Assembly: GCF_000186865.1 (NCBI RefSeq)
Contig: NW_008705576.1
Coordinates: forward strand, 929,055-964,159
Reading direction: 5' to 3'
DNA length: 35,105 nucleotides
Source: Aureococcus anophagefferens
Taxonomy: Eukaryota > Sar > Pelagophyceae > Pelagomonadales > Pelagomonadaceae
Shown piece after piece: positions 7,608 through 14,917 of this stretch (the stretch's first letter is position 1; each line of letters begins with the position of its first letter). A model generated the notes under the pieces. It was given only the letters and a program-made list of their open reading frames with translations. It was not told where the DNA came from and did no database searches. The position numbers and the translations under genes were made by a program.

Positions 7608-8767
7608 TCATCGCGCGTCGCGCCCCCGCTTCCGGGTTTCGGGCGGCGGCGGCTCCTCGCGCCGCGGCGGGAACTGGGGCATGGCGAGCGGCGCCGCGGG
7701 CCGCGGGTGGTCGTCGAACCACGCGTGGCCGAGGGCCTCGGGCGCCGTCGCGCGCTGGACGGGGTCGTAGCAGAGCAGGGAGCTCAGGAAGTCGAGCGCG
7801 CGGTCGTCGGCCTCCGGCACCTTGATCTTGAGCTTGGAGTAGTACGCCGACGGGTTCGTGGGCACGCGCGCCGAGCCGTCCTTGACGCGCGGCAGCTCGT
7901 CGAAGCCCCGCCAGACCCGCGCCGACGGCGCGCCGATGACGTCGACGACCTTGGCGAACTGGTCGTCCTCCGTCTTGCCGTCGAGGAGCGGGCGGCCGTC
8001 GCGCAGCACCTCCGCGACGACGCAGCCCGCGGCCCACGCGTCGATCGCGTGGTCGTAGCGCCGCGCGTGGAGCAGCAGCTCCGGCGCGCGGTACCAGAGC
8101 GTCACGACGTTCATCGTCAGCGCGCGCACGGCGCCGGGGTCGCCGGGCGCCGCGGCGCCGTCCGCGGACCGCGGCGCGATGACGCGAGCCAAACCAAATC
8201 GCAGATCTTGAGCTGGCCCCGCGCCGTGTAGAGCAGATTCGCGACCTTGACGTCGCGGTGGGCGACGAAGCGGTCGTGGCAGTGGCGCAGCGCGTTCAGG
8301 AGCATGCGCGCGAGCGCTTTCGTCTGCGCGTCGTCGAACAAACGCGCCTGCCCCGGCCGCCGGAGCTTCGGGTCGTCGAGCAGCGACCCGAGGTCGCCGT
8401 GCTCCGCGTACTCCAGCACGAGGAACACGGCGTCGCGCTTCGCGCCGACGGCGACGTCCAGGAACGTGACGACGTTCGCGTGGCCCCGGAGCTTCCGGAG
8501 CGCCGCCGCCTCCCGGAGCGACGTCAGCGGGAAGCCGTCCTGCGCCTCGTTGTGGGGCAGGAGCCGCTTCAGCGCGACGAGGCGCTGGAGCCTCCGGTCG
8601 AAGGCGCGGTAGATGATGCCGTAGGTGCCCTCGCCGATGCGGTCCCGCTTCTCGTAGCGCCCGCTGACGCTCTCGCAGGCGCCGTGGTCGAAGAAGGGCT
8701 CGCTGCGCGGGCCGTCCTTGGCGCCGCCCGGCGCCGACGACTGGCGCACGAACTCGACGCCGCTCAT
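7608..8767 (-). CDS. CDK10/CDK11-like protein kinase with a one-base frame break in the DFG motif
   Basis: Frame 1 (8767-8198) encodes GEGTYGIIY (P-loop), ALKRL (catalytic Lys), PLTSLRE (the cyclin-contact helix that names the PITSLRE/PISSLRE CDKs), HRDVKVANLL (catalytic loop) and KICD. Frame 2 (8195-7608) continues GLARVIAPRS, then VVTLWYRAPELLL (APE), DAWAAGCVVAEVL and the C-lobe to a KRGRDAR end. One base is missing between KICD and GLAR, at about 8196, where DFG or DLG should be read. With it the protein would be about 386 aa, a normal kinase length. No intron with usable borders fits here. Because both halves are perfectly conserved, a base-calling error is the likeliest cause; a recent pseudogene is possible. 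CDK10/11 kinases act in transcription and splicing. Confidence 0.85.
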
Positions 8768-8992
8768 TGCGTGCGGCGGCGCAGCGTGCAGGGCGCGCAG
8801 CGCGACGGCGCGCCGACGCTGAGCAGGATGTCGGATTTCGACGTTTTAGGCGACGGCAACCCGACGGCATGTTGACGTTCGTTTAATACGGCAGCCGCAC
8901 GATAGAAGCACCGCCCCGGGCCCAGTGCGCGTCCGCGTGGGCGCCGTCGGGCTCGAGCGCCGCGTGCGGGAACCGGTCGGGCTCCGGTCGCG
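8768..8992. promoter_or_regulatory. Divergent promoter region (kinase / PH-like gene)
   Basis: A 225-bp spacer lies between two divergent start codons. It includes an AT-richer patch around 8870-8895 (GTTCGTTTAATACGG). No TATA box or repeat was recognised. Function is inferred from position. Confidence 0.35.
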
Positions 8993-9984
8993 ATGTCGGC
9001 GCCGTCGGACCTCGCGGCGGAGGTCGAGAAGGTCAAGGCCCGGCTCGCGCAGTTCACGCGGACGACGCGGATCGAGCGGGGGCTGCAGCGCCTGGCGCGC
9101 GTCCTCGAGCTGCGGCGCGCGGCGGCCGTCGGCGGCGCCTGGAAGCGGTGGGTCCAGTTCGTCAAGGACGGCAACCGCGCGCCCATGGAGCTCGACGCGG
9201 CCCAGTGGACGCTCCACGCGAAGGCGAACCGGCGCGACGACCTCCAGGCCTGGTACCACGCGACCTTCTCCGGCGAGCTCTACCGGTTGCGGGGCGCGTT
9301 CTGGTGGAAGGAGGCGATCCTGCCCGACTACGCGAGCCACCCCATCGGCGCCGCGTCCGACGACAAGGCGGAGAAGCTGCTGTGCTCGCCGAACACGATC
9401 TACACGGCCATGGCCGCGACCATGTACACGATCCGGAGCACGCTCGCGGAGCGCGAGTACGACCTCTTCGAGAAGCTCACGACGGCGGGCGTCACGGTGC
9501 TGAAGCACCCCTTCCGCAGCGGCCGCCCCACGAAGAAGCGCTTCCAGCTGTCCCTCGTCCAGGGCGACATGTACCTCTTCATGTACCTCCAGCGTCCTGT
9601 GGCCGTGACGATTTTCGAGAGATTTTGGGTGGGAAACAATGAGAAATCGTCACCGTCATGCTTGGTAGGTACCTCACCTGGAAGGGCAAGCGCGCGTCCA
9701 TCCAGGGCATCGAGCTCGCGGCCGTCGTCACGGTCACCCACGGCCAGGACACGGACGTGCTCCGGCGCACGGGCAAGGCGGACAAGGCCGACTGCTACCT
9801 GAGCCTGGTGACGGGCGACCGGAGCCTGGACCTGTGCTTCGAGTCGCCGGGCGACCGGGAGCTCTGGGAGACGACGCTCCGCGCGCTCGTGACCATCGAG
9901 CAGGACGTCCGCCGCGCGTCCGCCGCGGGCGCGGACGCGCCGCCGGCGCCGCCGACGGGCTTCGACCAGGGCGGCGACGACTGA
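8993..9984 (+). CDS. PH-like-domain protein with a short introner-like intron
   Basis: Exons 8993-9582 and 9669-9984 give 301 aa. Splicing joins LVQGDMYLFM|YLTWKGKRAS. Residues about 170-275 read as a pleckstrin-homology fold: a basic strand (PTKKRFQLSLVQGDMYLFMYLTWKG), an interior GIELAAVVTVTHGQD strand pair, YLSLVTGDRSLDLCFESP, and a closing helix RELWETTLRALVTI with the near-invariant PH tryptophan. PH domains bind phosphoinositides or proteins at membranes. The N-terminal 165 residues are helical (AEVEKVKARLAQFTRTTRIERGLQRL, then GAWKRWVQFVKDGN) without a family I recognise. A role as a membrane-recruited adaptor is inference. It shares a promoter region with the kinase and converges on the sirtuin gene. 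Confidence 0.75.
9583..9668 (+). mobile_element. Short introner-like intron with target-site-derived donor
   Basis: The 86-bp intron lies between near-perfect direct repeats GTACCTCC (9583-9590) and GTACCTCA (9669-9676). Its donor GT is the start of the first repeat and its acceptor TAG ends just before the second. Inside, GTGACGATTT and its complement AAATCGTCAC form an inverted repeat about 14-15 bases from either end. The outermost bases no longer match. The layout equals that of the two larger introners but the sequence is different and much shorter, so it may be a decayed or separate family. Confidence 0.7.
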
Positions 9985-10053
9985 GCGCGCTTAACGTTGA
10001 CGCTACAACTAAATGATGTCACGGCCGAGCGTCAACAATCGAGCAAATATACT

Positions 10054-11604
10054 TCAACTTACGACCCGTGAACTCCTCCGGTCGTGCCACGGGGCGAAGG
10101 CCGCGTCCATCTTCGCGAGCGCGTCCCGGCCCTTGGCGCAAACGGAAATGACGCGGACGTTTCGCTCCTTGAGCGCGAGGACGTTGTCCGCGAGCGGGAA
10201 GTCGGGATTCACGCGTATCAGCCGCACGTCCGCGCCGGCCTCGGCGAAGTCCGACGCGCAGCGCTCCGCCTGCCGACGAATCGTGGTCACGCGAACGCCG
10301 GCGCCGATTTCGAGCACCGCGATCCGGAGCGGGACGTCGCCGGTCGTCGCGCGCTGCGTCGCGAGGGCCTCGACGGCGCCGATCCAGGCGTCGCAGCGGT
10401 TCTCCTGGTCGACCTGGTCCTCCCACGCGCAGTCGCCGAACATCAGAATCGCCGGCCGCGAAGGTCCGCCGCAGCCGGCGCACGCCGGGTACGCGGCCGG
10501 CGGGAACGTCCGCGCGCCGTCCGGCGGCGACGCCTCCGCCGGCATCAGGGACAGCGCCTCCGTGCGCTTCGCGCCCGCCACGCGGCCGACGGCCGGCGCC
10601 CCGCCGGTCGCCGCGCGCTCCGGCGCCGCGGCGTCGCCGTCGACGACGCCGGGGCGCGCGAGCATGGTCTCGAGGTCCACGCGGAAGCGCCATTCCCGCG
10701 GCGCGCGCCAGAGCCGCGGGTGGGCGTCGCACTGCGCGGCGCACTGGTAGACCTCGACGTTGCCGTGGCAGTCTCTGATCTCGCACGCCGGGAAGCGGTC
10801 GTAGGAGTGCGCGTCGACGTTGCTCGTGAAGCAGAAGAAGCCGCCGGCCCTCCGCGCGACGGCGTAGGGCCCCGTCGTCGCGTCCGCCACGGGGCCCTGG
10901 AGCGCGCGGAGCTCGTCGGCGACGTCCGAGGCGGCGAAGCGCTTCCGGCGCCAGGACGCGAGGACGTCGTAGCCGGAGTGCGGTTCCGTGCCCCGGTAGT
11001 CGTTGAAGCAGGCGCCCCAGAAGCCCCAGAAGAGATCCGGCTCCTTCTCGAGCCAGTCCGGCTCGCAGAGCTCGGAATATTCCAGATCGCGCTTCGCGTA
11101 CGCCGGAACTTTCGCGACGTCCGCGTAGACGGCGAGTCCGCTGTCCGCGGAGAAACCGGCGCCGGTCAGCAAAAAGAGCACGTCGGCCTCGCGCGCGAGG
11201 TACTCGCCGACCTCGGCGCACGCCGCATCCGCGGCGCCGCGCAGCTCGTCCAGCGTCGCGAGCCCCGCGGCCTCGGCGGCCGCGTCCGCGCGTTCGTTCT
11301 CCCGCACGGCCAGGTCCGGCGTCGCCGCGAGCGCGACGCTGTTCGTCGCCTCGAGGCAGCGGAGCCGGCTCAGCGCGCCGGCGAGCTGCACGCGCGTCGC
11401 ATCTGGCGCGTCGTCGTCGACGGATGCCGCGAGCGCCGCCTGGCCGTCCAGCTTGCGCACGCGCAGCACGTCGATCACGGGTGGTGATGCGCCGCTCTTC
11501 GTCGCGTAGGCCTCGAGCTCGTCGTGGCTCAGCTTGGCCACGTCGAGCTCGCCGTCCTCGTGGTCCAGCGCGATGCCGTAGCGGCTCATGGCGCCGGCGC
11601 CCAT
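10054..11604 (-). CDS. Divergent sirtuin (Sir2-family NAD-dependent deacylase-like)
   Basis: About 516 aa from the ATG at 11604, with another in-frame ATG at 11589 (MSRYGIALD). The NAD-binding LLTGAGFSADSGLAVYAD replaces the usual GAGxSxxSGIPDFR: the Gly-rich loop is kept but the Phe-Arg of GIPDFR is not. FTSNVDAHS corresponds to the TQNID motif. CHGNVEVYQC contains the catalytic His, and CAAQC plus a later CAGCGG supply the four zinc cysteines, separated by a long insert. FGDCAWED matches the FGE block, and AVLEIGAGVRVTTIRR plus LIRVNPDFP complete the Rossmann fold. The N-terminal 140 residues are unrelated. The substrate is unknown, and loss of the Arg may mean altered chemistry (mono-ADP-ribosyl or lipoamidase-like). 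It converges on the PH-like gene. Confidence 0.85.
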   Translation of the reverse strand: MGAGAMSRYGIALDHEDGELDVAKLSHDELEAYATKSGASPPVIDVLRVRKLDGQAALAASVDDDAPDATRVQLAGALSRLRCLEATNSVALAATPDLAVRENERADAAAEAAGLATLDELRGAADAACAEVGEYLAREADVLFLLTGAGFSADSGLAVYADVAKVPAYAKRDLEYSELCEPDWLEKEPDLFWGFWGACFNDYRGTEPHSGYDVLASWRRKRFAASDVADELRALQGPVADATTGPYAVARRAGGFFCFTSNVDAHSYDRFPACEIRDCHGNVEVYQCAAQCDAHPRLWRAPREWRFRVDLETMLARPGVVDGDAAAPERAATGGAPAVGRVAGAKRTEALSLMPAEASPPDGARTFPPAAYPACAGCGGPSRPAILMFGDCAWEDQVDQENRCDAWIGAVEALATQRATTGDVPLRIAVLEIGAGVRVTTIRRQAERCASDFAEAGADVRLIRVNPDFPLADNVLALKERNVRVISVCAKGRDALAKMDAAFAPWHDRRSSRVVS

Positions 11605-11778
11605 GCTAGTCGTCCATGCATTCCAATTAGCGCATCTACTTGCATATTCAACCCATTGATTCAACCACCAATGATGCCGCCGTAGTGCAGCCCTTCGACG
11701 AGAGGCCTACCATCGTCGTCGTCGAGCGCGCCGCCACCGCTGCCCGGCGTCGGCGGCGGCGCCACGTCCGACGCCGTT

Positions 11779-12228
11779 ATGGCGGCGCTCGAGGTCGTCT
11801 CGCTCGTCGTCCACTACAAGCCGCGACCGAAGGAGAATTGCGAGCCCTTCAAACTCAAGCTGAAAGTGCCCGCCACGAAGACCGTCGCCGCGCTCATGAA
11901 GGCCTTCTGCAAGGCCGTGGCCACGTCGCAGCGCGGCTACGGCCTGCTCCTCGACCCCGACGACTGCTTCGTGACGAAGATGGACGCGCCGCCGCCCGCC
12001 TTGACCGGCACCGCGACGGTGGACGAGAAAGCCTTGCGGAAGTGGGAGGACGCGCTCACCTACGTGCGGCCCGACGCGCTCGTCGGCGAGTCCTTTGCGC
12101 ACAGGGAGGAGATCCGGCTCGTGCGCCGCGACGACCTGCCCGAGCCCGACGTCGACACGACGAACTGGGCGACGCCGCGGCCGACGGCCTTCTGGATCTC
12201 GAACATGAAGGACGACGGGGGCATCTAA
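11779..12228 (+). CDS. Small hypothetical protein with a possible ubiquitin-like N-terminus
   Basis: 149 aa from ATG 11779. The opening VVSLVVHYKPR...FKLKLKVPATKTVAALMKAFCKAVATS has the strand-strand-helix order and spacing of a beta-grasp (ubiquitin-like) fold, and REEIRLVRRDDL could be its last strand. Sequence identity to ubiquitin is not visible, so this is a fold guess only. The C-terminus ends ATPRPTAFWISNMKDDGGI. Codon use matches the neighbours. Its TAA is 6 bp from the corrected stop of the convergent methyltransferase. Confidence 0.6.
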   Translation: MAALEVVSLVVHYKPRPKENCEPFKLKLKVPATKTVAALMKAFCKAVATSQRGYGLLLDPDDCFVTKMDAPPPALTGTATVDEKALRKWEDALTYVRPDALVGESFAHREEIRLVRRDDLPEPDVDTTNWATPRPTAFWISNMKDDGGI

Positions 12229-12234
12229 TTCGGT

Positions 12235-13193
12235 TTAGGGAGGCCGCGCGAAGAGGACGGCGTGCTCCGTGCGCCGGTTGCCCCTCGGGCGCAGGCCTTT
12301 AAGCCCGGGGCGCGGTCGGGCGCGATCGTCGCGCTCGCGACGAAATCGAAGCCGACGTCGTCCGCCGCGGCCGCGGTCAGGTCCAGCGCGTCGAGGCCGC
12401 CGGCGCCGTCGCCGACGACGGCCGCGAGGCGGCCGCCCGGTTTCAGGCTCGCGCGCGCGGCCGCGAGCCAGCGCCGCGTGTCGTCGCGCCACGCCTCGTC
12501 CGACGCCGCCAAATTTCCCTTTTTGGCGGCTTTCACGCGCGCGGCGCGGGCGCCGAGCTCGCGGTCGTCGCGCCAGGACTCCGGCCAGTCGCGGCCCGCG
12601 GGCGGACGCGTCCCGAAGAAGGGGTCGTCGCCGCGATCGGCGGCCGCGGACCGGGCGGCGCGCGCCGTTCGCAGATAGTCGTAGACGTGGGCGTAGGGCG
12701 GCGACGTCACGACGGCGTCGACGGGGGCGCCGCCGAAGGGCTCGCGCGCGTCGCCGTATTCGACGATCACGCGCGTCTCGCCGGCCGCGTCCGCCGCCGC
12801 GCGGCGCCCGTAGGCCGCGAAAAGTGCGTCGTAGTCGCCCGACCGCTGGTCCGCGACGAGACGGCAGAACCGCGCCGCGCTGCCGTCGTCGAAGGGCGCG
12901 CTGCAGCGGTGCGCGGCGCAAAATACGGCGAGCGGCGAGACGTCGCGGCCGACGACGCGCGCCCGGGACCGCGAGTCGAGCGCCGCGCGGAGCACGGAGC
13001 CGCCGCCGCAGAAGGGGTCGAGCAAGGAGCTGCCGCCGACGAGGTCGAGCAGCGCCGCCGCGGCGCCCTCGCGCATCGCCGCCGGGTAGCGGTACGCCGG
13101 CTCGCCGCGCGATCCGTGCGCGGCCCACTGGCGCTCGAGCGCGCGCGCGAGCGTCGCCGCCGCGGCCGCGGCGCCGCGCGTCGTGATCGCCAT
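12235..13193 (-). CDS. SPPY-type amino-methyltransferase with a one-base C-terminal frame break
   Basis: Starts at ATG 13193. DPFCGGGSVLRA (residues 59-70) is the AdoMet-binding motif I, VGRDVSPLAV the acidic strand-2 motif, and VVTSPPYAHVYDYL (161-174) the catalytic S-P-P-Y motif IV of amino-methyltransferases acting on cytosine N4 or related exocyclic amines. LKPGGRLAAVVGDG is the strand after the catalytic site. The open frame runs on to a stop at 12225 with a nonsense-looking end (KACARGATGARS). The neighbouring frame gives LKGLRPRGNRRTEHAVLFARPP-stop at 12235, a typical family ending. One extra G near 12296 would join them, giving about 320 aa. The family includes DNA m4C enzymes and some RNA methyltransferases; the target here is unknown. 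Confidence 0.82.
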
Positions 13194-13199
13194 GGCGGT

Positions 13200-13279
13200 A
13201 GGCGTTCACGGGCCGCGGTCGCTGCGTGCGTGGATGATCCGGCGCGAGGCGTTACAGGCCGCGGTCGCTGTCCGTGGCG
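13200..13279. repeat. Duplicated 3' end of the LYR gene (period 47)
   Basis: AGGCGTTCACGGGCCGCGGT and onward (13200-13234) is repeated at 13247-13279 with a few changes. The second copy holds the last codons of the LYR gene (DSDRGL) and its TAA (13252-13254). In the outer copy the stop position is GAA on the minus strand. The outer copy lies 7 bases upstream of the methyltransferase start codon. Confidence 0.7.
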
Positions 13280-13494
13280 CGGTTCAGCGACTTCATGACG
13301 AGGTAGTTGGACAGGGCGCGCGTCGCGTCCTCGCGGAGCTGCTCGATCTTCGCCGGGTCCGTCTCGCCCTTGTGCTTGTGGAACCCGTCCTTCACAAGCT
13401 GCTTTAAAGCGATGCCCTTCGGCGAGTCGCCGCCGATGTGGCTCGCGAGCCGCAGGCAGTCGCGGAAGAGGGCGACCGTGGATCGCTCGAGCAT
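13252..13494 (-). CDS. LYR-motif (Complex1_LYR) mitochondrial protein
   Basis: 80 aa from ATG 13494. VALFRDCLRLASHI is the family's opening helix with LFR in place of LYR. It is followed by KGIALKQLVKDGFHKHKGETDPAKIEQLREDATRALSNYL, the usual three-helix remainder with the conserved downstream Phe. Members are small matrix proteins that bind acyl carrier protein and assist Fe-S cluster delivery or assembly of respiratory complexes. I cannot say which LYRM subgroup this is. The length is normal. It sits head-to-tail with the methyltransferase downstream (58 bp), and its C-terminal codons are duplicated in that gap. Confidence 0.85.
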   Translation of the reverse strand: MLERSTVALFRDCLRLASHIGGDSPKGIALKQLVKDGFHKHKGETDPAKIEQLREDATRALSNYLVMKSLNRATDSDRGL

Positions 13495-13685
13495 GGCGTC
13501 CGGAGAGCGGCGAGGTGCTCGATCGGCAGTAGCGGAGCGCGGTGTCCAGCGCGGAGCTCGCCGGCGACCAAACTCAGAGACGGCTCGACCGGCGCCTCAA
13601 CGTCTATGCATTGTGAACTCAATGTTACCTGCGTTTCACGGAGATATTGCCGGCGAGCTCGACACAGCAGCATCGATGCAACAAT

Positions 13686-14831
13686 TCACGTTACCGGCGA
13701 TCCCTCCATCGCGACGGCGCCCCGCGCCGCGGCGTCTCGCCGGTCCCGTTCGTCGGCCCGCGCCGCGATGGCCCGCGCCAGGTCCTCGCAGCCGCAGCAC
13801 TCCAGGGGCCGCTCCAGGTCCGGCGCCGGCGCGTCGCCCGCGTCGACCGCCGCCAAATCCCAGACCAGGTCCGGCCGCTCGAAGACGAGATTCGTCGTGC
13901 ACGGGTGCTCCTTGCTGCGCAACCCGAAGCCCGCGACCTCGTCGCAGAATTGGGTCACGTTGAAGTGCGCCGCCTCGCGGTAGCCGTGGCCCAGCAGCGC
14001 GGCGCGCACCCGTCGCACGTTCTCGGCGTCGCGCGAATCCGCCGACCGATCCCGATCCAGGGCCTCAACGAGCCACGTTCGCACGGGAATGCCAAAGTCC
14101 ATGGTCTCCGCGACGACGTGCTCCGCGCCCTCGACGTCCACGGACGCGAAGTCGACGGGGCGATCCGGCCCGAAGCCCGCCGCGCGCAGCATCGCGCCGA
14201 AGGGCCGGCACGGCACCCAGTTCCGCCACTTGCCGCCGGCCTTGGCCACCTGCTCGCGCGTCGCGCGCAGGTGGTCCGCGAGGCCGCCCTTGAGCCGGTA
14301 GCCGGCGCCGAGGAACTCCGCCGTGCCCGCCTCGCGGCAGACCGCCTCCGCGAGGACGACGTTCCGTCTGCCCCGGTTCTCCGCCAGTTTCGCCGCCGAC
14401 GCGGGCTGCCCCTCGATGAGCAGCCCCCGCCAGCCGAGGGCGCGCTCGAGCATCAACGAGTTGGAATAGCGCAGGCCGTCGACGGCGCCGAGCTCGACGA
14501 AGGTGCCGTTGCGCTTGCCGCAGAAGTAGCGGCTGATCATCGCTAAATCCTCGCGGCCCTGCGACGCCGCGTGCCACCGCTTCACGTCGCAGGGCCGGCC
14601 GGCGGCGTGGGCGTTGGCGACGACGGGCCGGCGGCGGCAGTCGCCGCCGAGGTCGCCGGGCGCGCGCCAGGCGTGGCGCAGCGCCAAGCGCCGGAAGGCG
14701 GGCGTGACGGCGGGACCCGTCGCCACCGGCGGCGGCGGCGGCGCGGCGTGCAGGGCGACGAGGTCGCGCACGGCGCTCAGCCAGCAGAGCAGGACGAACG
14801 CGACGCAGGCGATGGAGAGCTTGCGACCCAT
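13686..14831 (-). CDS. FkbM-family methyltransferase, membrane-anchored
   Basis: 381 aa from the first ATG (14831; MGRKLSIACVAFVLLCWLSAVRDLV). Residues about 4-22 are a signal anchor, placing the enzyme in the secretory pathway. After a Pro-rich stem, SQGREDLAMISRYFCGKRNGTFVELGAVDGLRYSNSLMLE contains the FkbM AdoMet-binding motif (FVELGAxDG). LGWRGLLIEGQP follows, and later VDFASVDVEGAEHVV is the second hallmark (S-x-D-x-E-G). Cys-rich segments near the end (ECCGCEDLA) suggest disulphides. FkbM enzymes O-methylate sugars or small hydroxyls; methylation of surface glycans is a reasonable inference. A TATA-like element lies about 40 bp upstream. Confidence 0.88.
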   Translation of the reverse strand: MGRKLSIACVAFVLLCWLSAVRDLVALHAAPPPPPVATGPAVTPAFRRLALRHAWRAPGDLGGDCRRRPVVANAHAAGRPCDVKRWHAASQGREDLAMISRYFCGKRNGTFVELGAVDGLRYSNSLMLERALGWRGLLIEGQPASAAKLAENRGRRNVVLAEAVCREAGTAEFLGAGYRLKGGLADHLRATREQVAKAGGKWRNWVPCRPFGAMLRAAGFGPDRPVDFASVDVEGAEHVVAETMDFGIPVRTWLVEALDRDRSADSRDAENVRRVRAALLGHGYREAAHFNVTQFCDEVAGFGLRSKEHPCTTNLVFERPDLVWDLAAVDAGDAPAPDLERPLECCGCEDLARAIAARADERDRRDAAARGAVAMEGSPVT

Positions 14832-14845
14832 CGATGGGCTGCTGC

Positions 14846-14895
14846 TACCATGCCGATCCGCCGGAAACAATATATAGGGCTACCATGCCGATCCG
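14846..14895. repeat. 17-bp direct repeat in the FkbM/rhomboid promoter
   Basis: CTACCATGCCGATCCGC occurs twice, 33 bp apart, on either side of the TATA-like box within an 86-bp divergent promoter. It could be a paired regulator site or a local duplication. No known factor site is recognised. Confidence 0.6.
14868..14877 (-). promoter_or_regulatory. TATA-like box upstream of the FkbM gene
   Basis: The minus strand reads CCTATATATTG, about 38-46 bases before the FkbM ATG. It is the only convincing TATA-type motif seen in a very GC-rich window. Function is inferred from sequence and position. Confidence 0.55.
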
Positions 14896-14917
14896 CTGAA
14901 GGACGACTGCAACTTGA

